Of a stretch of 14,515 bases of DNA, positions 8,060 to 14,111 are shown piece after piece. The stretch is from an uncultured Spirochaetia bacterium (lineage in GTDB: Bacteria > Spirochaetota > UBA4802 > JAGODF01). Position 1 is the first letter of the stretch; each line of letters opens with the position of its first letter. The translations under genes and the position numbers were made by a program. The notes beneath the pieces were generated by a model that was given only the letters and a program-made list of their open reading frames with translations, was not told where the DNA came from and made no database searches. Location of the stretch: the NCBI GenBank assembly GCA_937967705.1, contig CALCJG010000376.1:1-14515 (forward strand), given 5' to 3'.

Positions 8060-9322
8060 ATGATTATAAAATACAAGCTTAACAACGGCATGACGGTTCT
8101 CCTTGAACCCATCGACAGTGTGGTTTCCATCTCCGCCGGACTGTGGGTCAAGGTGGGTTCCCGGGATGAGGAAGAGTCCCGTCAGGGATATGCCCATTTT
8201 ATCGAACACATGCTCTTCAAGGGCACCGAAAAGTATTCTGCCAAGGATATCGCGAGAGTCGTGGACCGGGTGGGTGGACAGCATAATGCAGCCACCAACA
8301 GGGAGTACACCTGTTATTATATCAATGTCATTTCCGATTATCTGGAACTGGCCGTGGAACTTCTTGCGGATATGTATCATAATTCCCTATTTGATCCTGT
8401 GGAGATGGATAAGGAGAAAAATGTTATCCTAGAGGAAATCCGAATGTATGAGGATACTCCGGATGAATTGGTTCATGATATCTTCATGGAATGTATGCTA
8501 TCAGATCATCCTCTGGGTCATTCCATTCTGGGAAATCTTGAGACGATAAATGGCATATCAAAAGAAAAATTGATTGATTTTTTCAGCGACTATTATCTCG
8601 ATAATAATTGCATCTTCGTAATCGCCGGTAAATTTACGGAATCCCATGCAAGACAGCTTGTGGACAATTATTTTGCACTAGATGGCAAAGGCGGAGTCTT
8701 TCAAGAGGACCGCAAGAAGATGCAGCATAATCGGATATTCCACAGGCATATTGACCGCAATCTGGAGCAGGTGCATTTCTGCCTCGGCACAGACGGTTTG
8801 ACAAAAAAGGACGATGACCGGTGGACGCTGTTTGCTTTAAGCACTATCCTGGGGGGGAGCATGTCGTCTCGGCTTTTCCAGAATATCCGGGAGAAGGAGG
8901 GATTGTGCTATTCAATTTATTCATTCCATTCCTCATATACTGATAAAGGAATATTCGGGATATATTGCGGCACATCACCGGATAATTATAGAAAAGCCCT
9001 GGATCTCATACTCCAGGAATGCCATGATCTGCTGGACAGGGGCATCATTGAAGAAGAGCTTGAAGATGCTAAAGCTTTTATGAAGGGGAATCTCGCATTA
9101 AGCCTCGAAAGTACGGAAGTCCGCATGGGTCAGTTGGCAAGAACGGAAATGGCATTTGGCCGGTATTTCAGTTTTGAGGAGATTGTAGAACAGGTTGATC
9201 AAATCTCCCTGTCCGATTTTAGGCGGGTAACGGAGAGGGTTTTTCAAAGTCAGAAGCTAACGCTTGTTTCTATTGGCAAACTGGAAGAAAGTGATGCTCA
9301 TTTGACAGAGATTCAACTGTAG
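8060..9322 (+). CDS. M16 family zinc metallopeptidase (processing-peptidase-like)
   Basis: This is a 420-residue peptidase of the M16B type, related to mitochondrial processing peptidase beta and bacterial YmxG/PqqL-like proteins. The inverted zinc motif H-F-I-E-H is at 46-50, and the third ligand Glu is in V-I-L-E-E-I at 125/126, about 75 residues later, as the family requires. The C-terminal homologous domain holds the S-S-R-L-F-Q-N-I-R-E-K-E-G-L-C-Y stretch near 268-283, which contains the substrate-binding Arg/Tyr pair. The active site is therefore intact. No signal peptide is visible, so it is probably cytoplasmic, and its substrate is unknown. An M16 gene just after pnp is a common arrangement. 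The ATG has no clear Shine-Dalgarno, and the upstream frame closes at TAA 8045-8047. Its conserved N-terminus (L-N-N-G-M-T-V) supports this start. Confidence 0.93.
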   Translation: MIIKYKLNNGMTVLLEPIDSVVSISAGLWVKVGSRDEEESRQGYAHFIEHMLFKGTEKYSAKDIARVVDRVGGQHNAATNREYTCYYINVISDYLELAVELLADMYHNSLFDPVEMDKEKNVILEEIRMYEDTPDELVHDIFMECMLSDHPLGHSILGNLETINGISKEKLIDFFSDYYLDNNCIFVIAGKFTESHARQLVDNYFALDGKGGVFQEDRKKMQHNRIFHRHIDRNLEQVHFCLGTDGLTKKDDDRWTLFALSTILGGSMSSRLFQNIREKEGLCYSIYSFHSSYTDKGIFGIYCGTSPDNYRKALDLILQECHDLLDRGIIEEELEDAKAFMKGNLALSLESTEVRMGQLARTEMAFGRYFSFEEIVEQVDQISLSDFRRVTERVFQSQKLTLVSIGKLEESDAHLTEIQL

Positions 9323-9386
9323 GGAAACATGTGTAAAAGATACAGCGGAAGGATGCTGCTAAATTTCATCGCAAGTTGCATGGATC

Positions 9387-9419
9387 GATGAGATACGGTA
9401 GAGATCCCATCTTGTTTTT
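9387..9419 (+). terminator. Possible weak terminator after the M16 peptidase gene
   Basis: GATGAGAT (9387-9394) pairs with ATCCCATC (9404-9411) with one A/C mismatch around a 9-nt loop, and TTGTTTTT follows. The position, 64 bp past the M16 stop and 36 bp before the bactofilin ATG, fits a terminator, but the mismatch makes it uncertain. The rest of the 133-bp gap shows no good promoter. Confidence 0.4.
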
Positions 9420-9455
9420 CCAGTGATGTTTTAACTCATAGTTCAGGAGAAAAAA

Positions 9456-9869
9456 ATGGCAGGCAAAGGAGATTCCATTAACAGTACCATTGGGGAAGGT
9501 TCTGTTTTTGAGGGAAAATTCTATATCAGCGGTTCCCTTAGAATTGACGGCAAGTTTGAAGGGGAAATTAAAACCGATGAAGAGCTGGTGGTGGGAGAAA
9601 CAGGGAAGGTCAAGACGAACATTGATGCCAAATCTGTCGTTGTTGCCGGGACGGTCATTGGAAACATAAAGGCTGACGAAGAGATTAAGTTGCTGGAAAC
9701 AGGCCGTGTGCTGGGTGATATTATAACTCCCGCTCTGACAATTCAGAGAGGGGTCATCGCCCAGGGTAACATCATCATCACAGGCGGTCAGAAGAAGGAT
9801 GTTAAAAGGATTATTGAGGAATCATACAGCAGCGGGCCTGTAAAACCGCAGCCCGATAAATTCAAGTAA
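9456..9869 (+). CDS. Bactofilin (polymer-forming cytoskeletal protein)
   Basis: Bactofilins polymerise without nucleotides into beta-helical filaments that position cell-wall enzymes and other envelope factors on the inner face of the membrane. The 137-residue product matches the family: a short disordered N-terminus (1-10) and a central right-handed beta-helix (about 11-110). The helix is built from short repeating turns such as I-G-E-G-S-V-F-E-G, I-S-G-S-L-R-I-D-G-K-F-E-G and V-A-G-T-V-I-G-N-I, with Gly at regular positions. A charged, Pro-containing tail follows (111-137). AGGAG lies 7 nt before the ATG. The next gene is a membrane-anchored M23 endopeptidase, the partner found beside bactofilins in shape-determining modules such as Helicobacter CcmA-Csd1 and Hyphomonas BacA-LmdC. 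Symbols such as bacA or ccmA depend on the lineage, so none is assigned. Confidence 0.93.
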   Translation: MAGKGDSINSTIGEGSVFEGKFYISGSLRIDGKFEGEIKTDEELVVGETGKVKTNIDAKSVVVAGTVIGNIKADEEIKLLETGRVLGDIITPALTIQRGVIAQGNIIITGGQKKDVKRIIEESYSSGPVKPQPDKFK

Positions 9870-9936
9870 TAAGCCTTATTGCACCGATAATTATGATGGG
9901 CAGCTCAATCTTTTTAGGTAAAAAAGGGAAGATGGG

Positions 9937-10962
9937 ATGTGGAATGTTTATTCAAAAAACGTTAAGATCGGCAATCTAAGCCTTTCTCTGATCTATAATG
10001 AAATTCTTATCATTTACAGGGGCACGGGTGAGGTTTATGTAAAAAAAATCAGCCTGAAGCACCTTGAATGGTTAAAAAAACCCATGATGACTCTTGCCAT
10101 TCTCCTTTTGGGCATATCCATATACAGTCTTTTGAAACCCGCATCGGCTCCCATCCAGACAACTAAACTCGACGAAGATTCCCTTAAAAACACGATATTG
10201 AAATCATCGGATACTGACTTTACCGAGCCGGAAAAACACAAATCTCTCGTAATCAGGATGCATAAGGTCAAAAAAGGGGAAAGTCTGGGTAAGATTGCCA
10301 AGGATTACGGTGTTTCGCTAGATACGATTGTCGGCAACAATAAGTTGAATTCCTACAGCGTTGTCAGCGAAGGCACAATCCTTAAAATCCCTAGCCGTGA
10401 TGGTATACTCTATCAGATGAAGAAGGGCCAGGATCTGGTTTCATTGGCGAAAAAGTACCGAGCATCAGTGGATAAAATCGTGGCCGAAAACAATATCAAG
10501 AATCCAGACTTTATCTCCTCCAATCTTCTGCTCTTTATTCCCGATGCCAAGCCTATTAATATTATACAGGGATTTATCTGGCCGGCTCAGCAGAAAAAGG
10601 TTACTAGCAGTTATGGATGGAGAAACCACCCAATTTTCAATTACAGGCATTTTCATCAGGGGATTGATATTATTTCAAAGTACCAGCCTGTGAAGGCGAC
10701 CCGTTACGGAAAGGTTACCTTCGCCGGGTGGATGGGCGGCTATGGGAGAGCCGTTGTTATAGCTCATCCTGGGGGATGGAAATCACTCTACGGTCATCTT
10801 TCGAGAATCTACGTTAAAAACGGACAATATGTAAAACAGGGACAGTATATCGCAAAAAGCGGAAATACGGGGAATTCCACAGGACCGCATCTGCACTTTG
10901 AATTGATAAAAAATGGGGATCATATCAATCCTTATAAATACTTCAGAAAAAAGAAGAAATAG
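9937..10962 (+). CDS. Membrane-anchored LysM/M23 peptidoglycan endopeptidase
   Basis: This predicted cell-wall hydrolase has 341 residues. An N-terminal segment of about 48 residues is rich in Lys and beta-prone and should be cytoplasmic. It is followed by one transmembrane helix (about 50-66) and a periplasmic part. That part holds two LysM-type peptidoglycan-binding repeats (about 108-152 and 158-203) and a C-terminal M23 (lysostaphin-type) domain. Zinc ligands are present: His240 and Asp244 in H-Q-G-I-D, and His320 in H-L-H (318-320), with Y-G-H-L-S between them. The enzyme is therefore expected to be active, cutting peptide crosslinks. It lies 67 bp after the bactofilin gene, suggesting a functional pair in which the cytoplasmic tail contacts the bactofilin scaffold (inference). 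A GGGAAG precedes the ATG. An ATG at 9932 is out of frame. Confidence 0.93.
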   Translation: MWNVYSKNVKIGNLSLSLIYNEILIIYRGTGEVYVKKISLKHLEWLKKPMMTLAILLLGISIYSLLKPASAPIQTTKLDEDSLKNTILKSSDTDFTEPEKHKSLVIRMHKVKKGESLGKIAKDYGVSLDTIVGNNKLNSYSVVSEGTILKIPSRDGILYQMKKGQDLVSLAKKYRASVDKIVAENNIKNPDFISSNLLLFIPDAKPINIIQGFIWPAQQKKVTSSYGWRNHPIFNYRHFHQGIDIISKYQPVKATRYGKVTFAGWMGGYGRAVVIAHPGGWKSLYGHLSRIYVKNGQYVKQGQYIAKSGNTGNSTGPHLHFELIKNGDHINPYKYFRKKKK

Positions 10963-11048
10963 TCAAGACCTGACATCGGAAGGAACCCCTCCATCGAAAT
11001 TACCCCGCCCTTCGTCATTCAGGGCAATCAAATAATACCATATTGTGT

Positions 11049-11077
11049 TTGCCAGATTTATCTGATGCTATTATATT
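11049..11077 (+). promoter_or_regulatory. Sigma70-type promoter for the FecR-domain lipoprotein gene
   Basis: TTGCCA (11049-11054) and TATATT (11072-11077) each match the consensus at five of six positions, and the spacer is exactly 17 bp. Transcription would start near 11084, leaving a leader of about 100 nt that contains the dyad at 11120-11147. This separates the lipoprotein gene from the M23 gene 86 bp upstream, after which no clear terminator was seen. Confidence 0.6.
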
Positions 11078-11119
11078 TAACGTTATCAGACAGTATTTCA
11101 GACATCTAGAAATCATTTG

Positions 11120-11147
11120 AATCAAAATGGCCAGAGGCATTTTGATT
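11120..11147. repeat. Perfect 10-bp inverted repeat in the lipoprotein gene leader
   Basis: AATCAAAATG (11120-11129) is the exact reverse complement of CATTTTGATT (11138-11147). The 8-base centre GCCAGAGG can add two C-G pairs with one bulged G. No T run follows, so it is not an intrinsic terminator. It lies downstream of the predicted start site and about 20 bp upstream of the Shine-Dalgarno, so it could be an operator or an RNA hairpin. Confidence 0.6.
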
Positions 11148-11185
11148 GTTCCGCTGACAGATGTCGGAAGGGGAGGTTCTGTAAT

Positions 11186-12274
11186 ATGCTGAACAGACTT
11201 AATGCAGTAATCATAATTTTCATTATCCTTCTTGCAGGATGCCAGGAGACGAAAAATCAGGAGGATTTTGCTACTGCGTCTTTCATCATCGGCGATGTGA
11301 AACTCAACGGGAGATCCATGCAGATTGGGGATGTCTTGAAAGAGAAGGATAAAATCGTAACAGGTGCCGAATCATCCTGTGATCTGCGTATAGGGGAGTC
11401 CATGATACGTATCAAGGCCGGATCAGTTGTGATGATGTCAACCCTGTTAAAGTCCGGCGAACGAGAAACGGTCAGTGTGGGACTGGATGTAGGAAAAATG
11501 CTCTGTAAGCCCAAAAAATTATTAAAACATGAGAGTTTTACCGTAAAGACTCCCACGGCCGTCGCAGGAGTAAGGGGGACCAGGTTCATTGTTGAGGCAG
11601 ATGCCAGAAAAACTACAAGAATTAAGGTATATGATGGCAAGGTGAAGGTGGTAAAACGTATCCCTAAACTGGAAGAAAACAGGGTGATGGAAAAGGTTTT
11701 AGAGGCGGCCAAGCCTATTGAGGAGAAGGAGAAAGTCGTAGTCACTCAAAAAGAGGTGGATAAGGCCACGAAGAAAGTGGATTTAGCTCTGGAGAGTGCT
11801 CAAAAAAAGGGGGCCGAATTAGATGTGGCCAAGGTCGCGGTGAAAGTTGAGGATAATGTTGTAGTGTCAAAGAAGGATGTTGTGAAGTTCAAACCGGAGG
11901 AATTCAAGGAGGAGCGTCAGGAAATAATTGATGTAGCTCCAAAGTCTGGTGAAGTCGTCAAAAAAATACGCAGTATGGCACGCCATGAAAAACCTTACGG
12001 AAGCCTGTTGATCACAAGAACCGAACTGTACTTCATTCATAAGGGGAAGGTCGCCATGGAAAGGAAAGTGGTGGGACCGCCTTTGAAACAGGAGGACAGG
12101 ATATACATTGCAACGAAAGATTATGTTTTCTGCGCATCACAGGAGGGACCTGTGAAATGGCGAAAAAAGCTGGATAACGATGGTCGACTTGAGATAGATG
12201 ATAACAGGCTGATCGTTACATCAAAGGGAGTAAGGAAGAAACTTGACCTGAAAACGGGAAAAGCTGTTAGATAA
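11186..12274 (+). CDS. FecR-domain lipoprotein with C-terminal PQQ-like repeat region
   Basis: This is a 362-residue predicted lipoprotein of unknown role. The signal peptide ends in the lipobox L-L-A-G-C with Cys19 as the lipidation site. A FecR domain spans about 28-158, with the hallmark T-P-T-A-V-A-G-V-R-G-T-R-F (122-134). A Lys/Glu-rich, probably helical stretch (about 160-255) leads to a C-terminal beta-rich region (about 268-362) with phrases typical of PQQ/beta-propeller blades, such as V-K-W-R-K-K-L-D and L-D-L-K-T-G-K-A. An upstream in-frame TTG at 11117 would add 23 polar residues ahead of the signal peptide. ATG 11186 is chosen because GGGGAGG precedes it and because it puts the signal sequence at the N-terminus. 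In iron-uptake systems FecR is a membrane sensor, but here there is no sigma factor or TonB receptor nearby, so a structural or binding role is as likely. Confidence 0.82.
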   Translation: MLNRLNAVIIIFIILLAGCQETKNQEDFATASFIIGDVKLNGRSMQIGDVLKEKDKIVTGAESSCDLRIGESMIRIKAGSVVMMSTLLKSGERETVSVGLDVGKMLCKPKKLLKHESFTVKTPTAVAGVRGTRFIVEADARKTTRIKVYDGKVKVVKRIPKLEENRVMEKVLEAAKPIEEKEKVVVTQKEVDKATKKVDLALESAQKKGAELDVAKVAVKVEDNVVVSKKDVVKFKPEEFKEERQEIIDVAPKSGEVVKKIRSMARHEKPYGSLLITRTELYFIHKGKVAMERKVVGPPLKQEDRIYIATKDYVFCASQEGPVKWRKKLDNDGRLEIDDNRLIVTSKGVRKKLDLKTGKAVR

Positions 12275-12276
12275 CT

Positions 12277-12309
12277 AAAAAAATCTCCTTTTCGAAGGAG
12301 ATTTTTTTT
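12277..12309 (+). terminator. Rho-independent terminator after the FecR lipoprotein gene
   Basis: AAAAAAATCTCCTT (12277-12290) and its complement (12295-12308) form a perfect 14-bp stem closed by a TTCG tetraloop, ending in a run of eight T. It begins 3 bp past the stop codon. Because both arms end in A or T tracts it could also work on the minus strand. Confidence 0.92.
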
Positions 12310-12335
12310 GAAAGTTTGATAAACATATTTATATT
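12308..12335 (+). promoter_or_regulatory. Candidate promoter for the secreted-protein gene
   Basis: TTGAAA (12308-12313) and TATATT (12330-12335) each match the sigma70 consensus at five of six positions, with a 16-bp spacer. The -35 overlaps the end of the preceding terminator. The region is AT-rich, so chance matches are likely, but the strong terminator means the downstream gene needs its own promoter. The leader would be about 60 nt. Confidence 0.45.
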
Positions 12336-12399
12336 CGTTTTTATTACAATATTTCCCATGGTTTTTTAAATTTAACATCTGTTGTCATCGTGAGGTATC

Positions 12400-13137
12400 A
12401 TGGAAAAAAAATGGTCAGTATTATTAATCATTCTTATGTATTCTTGTTTTTTTGTATGGGCGGACGGTATATCAAAGGGTAAGCCCATTCAATATAATGT
12501 CGCAAAGGGGCAATACATCCCAGCTGATTTTGTCGATGTGGCAAAACTGAAAAAAATGCCGATACCTGCTACAAATGATGATTATGCTTTCTACCAATCG
12601 ATTGGAAAAAGGAGCAATATCATTATTGGCAGATTTTCTGTCGAACCCAAAATGATTACATTGATCACGGATCTCAAGGGAGACGGAACAGTTGACCATG
12701 TGTACCATTGGTATGTTGAGGAGAATAAATTAAAAAAGGAGACCCACCCGGAAAAATACTGCAGTGCGGAGAGGTTTGCTAGGATGAAAGAGGATATACT
12801 GTCCGGTAAATCAGACATGACAATCGCTAACAAGGATGGTATTCGTTATCTAATGAAATTAATTCAGAATCAGGAAGGGATTAGATCGATTAAAAACGGC
12901 TATAGGGTTTCTATGATCGATACAGATGATCCTTCACAGGAGCGAGTAGTCTATTATTATGCGGATAATAACTATAATGGTGTGGATCTGGTCTTTGAAG
13001 TTAAGTATTATAACCTGGGTTTGGGTAAAGTAAGCCCTATAGTAAACCACTCCGTATATTGCAAGGGCAGTTTTGATCCTTTTGCTCAAAAGATTGTTAA
13101 ACAGCTATTAACTGAAACAAGACGAATAATGAAATGA
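12400..13137 (+). CDS. Secreted protein of unknown function
   Basis: The 245-residue product is not recognised. It has a clear export signal: Lys3-Lys4, a hydrophobic core (about 6-20), and a likely signal peptidase site after Ala21 (V-W-A/D-G). Cys16 (M-Y-S-C) could instead be a relaxed lipobox of the kind tolerated in spirochaetes. The mature part is mixed alpha/beta with many Tyr and Lys residues. D-L-K-G-D-G-T-V-D at 91-99 resembles a calcium-binding DxDxDGxxD loop, with Lys at the third position. A GTGAGG lies about 6 nt before the ATG. It follows a terminator and a candidate promoter, so it is probably transcribed alone or with the RNA region after it. Base composition is visibly more AT-rich than in the translation operon. 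Being in the envelope cluster suggests a periplasmic or outer-membrane role, but this is only context. Confidence 0.75.
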   Translation: MEKKWSVLLIILMYSCFFVWADGISKGKPIQYNVAKGQYIPADFVDVAKLKKMPIPATNDDYAFYQSIGKRSNIIIGRFSVEPKMITLITDLKGDGTVDHVYHWYVEENKLKKETHPEKYCSAERFARMKEDILSGKSDMTIANKDGIRYLMKLIQNQEGIRSIKNGYRVSMIDTDDPSQERVVYYYADNNYNGVDLVFEVKYYNLGLGKVSPIVNHSVYCKGSFDPFAQKIVKQLLTETRRIMK

Positions 13138-13150
13138 TTAATATTCTAGA

Positions 13151-13212
13151 GGGGCACCACAAGGTAGTGTCCTAATTTTCGGACATATGTTGTGAAAACA
13201 ATACATATTTTT
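13151..13212 (+). terminator. Possible terminator cluster after the secreted-protein gene
   Basis: GGGGCAC (13151-13157) can pair with GTGTCCT (13167-13173), including two G-T pairs, before TAATTTT. TGTCC (13168-13172) can instead pair with GGACA (13181-13185), so these two hairpins exclude each other. A third hairpin follows: ATATGT plus TGT (13185-13193) with ACA plus ACATAT (13198-13208), a 2-nt bulge and a GAAA loop, then TTTT to 13212. Each is modest alone. Together they suggest that transcription stops here or that the 3' end is structured. Confidence 0.4.
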
Positions 13213-13383
13213 AAAGTATATGGGTTTTGTTTACATCCTATTCATTGAATTGGGCTCAAGAGTGAAGAGATGGTGAGTAGAAAAGGGTGTTATATTATTT
13301 TTTTAGACTGTTTTCATGGTTTTTTTCTTATCGTTGAGGGTATAAAGAACTTTTTTTAGGAAATTATGTAATAATTTTGGGCA

Positions 13384-13392
13384 TGGTACAAT
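13384..13392 (+). promoter_or_regulatory. Candidate extended -10 promoter
   Basis: TGGTACAAT contains a TG one base before TACAAT (five of six matches to TATAAT), the form of an extended -10 element. No good -35 lies 17 bp upstream. A transcript from about 13399 to the terminator near 13500 would be about 100 nt with no ORF of note. Confidence 0.3.
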
Positions 13393-13469
13393 ATGTGCTA
13401 TTATATATCTGTGAGCTGGGAAAATCCTGGTACACTTTAATTTCCTTCCAAATATTCCGCTAAATTGTA

Positions 13470-13500
13470 AGGGGTATTCATTGAATACCCCTCTTTTTTT
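13470..13500 (+). terminator. Strong rho-independent terminator in the intergenic region
   Basis: AGGGGTATTC (13470-13479) and GAATACCCCT (13483-13492) form a perfect 10-bp GC-anchored stem with an ATT loop, followed by C and seven T. It points along the + strand, about 330 bp after the nearest + strand stop, and protects the convergent operon on the other strand from readthrough. On the minus strand no T run follows, so it would be weak in that direction. Confidence 0.88.
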
Positions 13501-13580
13501 GTCAAAATTAAGTATTATGGACGTTTTTAGCGAGAATCTTTTAAATATACAGAAAATGGTTACTTATAGCCGTATTTGGG

Positions 13581-14111
13581 TCAGTTTTCAATACCCTTGC
13601 GAGAGAGTACGCCTTTTGTATAATAATGCTTTATCTCCTTCATTTCAGTGACAAGATCACATATATCTATCAGTTCCTGGGGAGCTCCTCTTCCGGTCAA
13701 CACCAGCTCCATTGAGGGATTTTTTAAATCTATCAACTGCCGTATCTCATTCAAGCTGATCAAATGGAATAAGTGGGCTGTCACAATTTCGTCAAGGATG
13801 ATAAGTGCATGGTTACCATCAGCAATGGATTGCCTTGCTCTTGAATATCCCTTCTGTGCCAATTCTATGTGATGCGGGAGGTTTTCATCATCGGGGCGAC
13901 AGAATTCCCTGCTTCCATATTGTTCAATGGTTATGAGTGGAGAAAACTGTTTAACGGCATCAATCTCGCTGTAATGCTGTCCTTTCATAAATTGAAGGAT
14001 GAGTGTGCTCAGTCCCGCTCCTGAGGCTCGGAGTGCCAAACCGAGGGCAGCTGTGGTTTTACCTTTTCCATTGCCGGTATAGAGCTGTATATACCCTTTT
14101 TCAAGATTCAC
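13581..14111 (-). CDS. cobO: Cob(I)alamin adenosyltransferase, CobA/BtuR type
   Basis: This enzyme transfers the adenosyl group of ATP to cob(I)alamin to make adenosylcobalamin. The 176-residue product has the family's full pattern: I-Q-L-Y-T-G-N-G-K-G-K-T-T with the P-loop at 13-20, a Walker-B-like L-I-I-L-D-E at 103-108, T-G-R-G-A-P at 139-144, and the closing T-E-M-K-E-I-K-H segment followed by R-K-G-I-E. The start is GTG at 14111, overlapping the TGA stop of the upstream mutase gene as GTGA. An AGGAGG lies 5 nt before the GTG, inside the mutase coding end, so translation is probably coupled. The pairing makes sense because the mutase needs adenosylcobalamin. No other cobalamin synthesis gene is in the window, so salvage or cofactor regeneration is a likely role. 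Confidence 0.93.
   Translation of the reverse strand: MNLEKGYIQLYTGNGKGKTTAALGLALRASGAGLSTLILQFMKGQHYSEIDAVKQFSPLITIEQYGSREFCRPDDENLPHHIELAQKGYSRARQSIADGNHALIILDEIVTAHLFHLISLNEIRQLIDLKNPSMELVLTGRGAPQELIDICDLVTEMKEIKHYYTKGVLSRKGIEN

Larger units (their letters stand above)
13138..13580. other. AT-rich intergenic region with several dyads
   Basis: No convincing protein gene lies in these 443 bp between the secreted-protein gene (+) and the adenosyltransferase gene (-). The region holds three overlapping or adjacent hairpins just after the upstream stop (13151-13212), a 29-codon ORF at 13270-13359 with weak support, an extended -10 candidate (13384-13392) and a strong + strand terminator (13470-13500). 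Between 13501 and 13580 nothing was recognised. Confidence 0.6.

Noticed and set aside
9375..9405. TTGCAT ... TAGAGA as a promoter for the bactofilin gene
   Set aside because: Each box matches the consensus at only three of six positions.
9892..9897. TATGAT as a -10 box ahead of the M23 gene
   Set aside because: No -35 lies at a workable distance. Co-transcription with bactofilin is simpler.
11007..11025. GCCCT/AGGGC hairpin after the M23 gene as a terminator
   Set aside because: The stem is 5 bp with a 9-nt loop and no T run follows.
11117..11185. TTG-started N-terminal extension of the FecR lipoprotein
   Set aside because: It would bury the signal peptide behind 23 polar residues and run through the dyad. 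ATG 11186 has a strong GGGGAGG.
13270..13359. 29-codon hydrophobic ORF in the intergenic region
   Set aside because: The start context is only weakly purine-rich, the sequence is low-complexity Phe/Ile-rich because the DNA is T-rich, and nothing else supports it.
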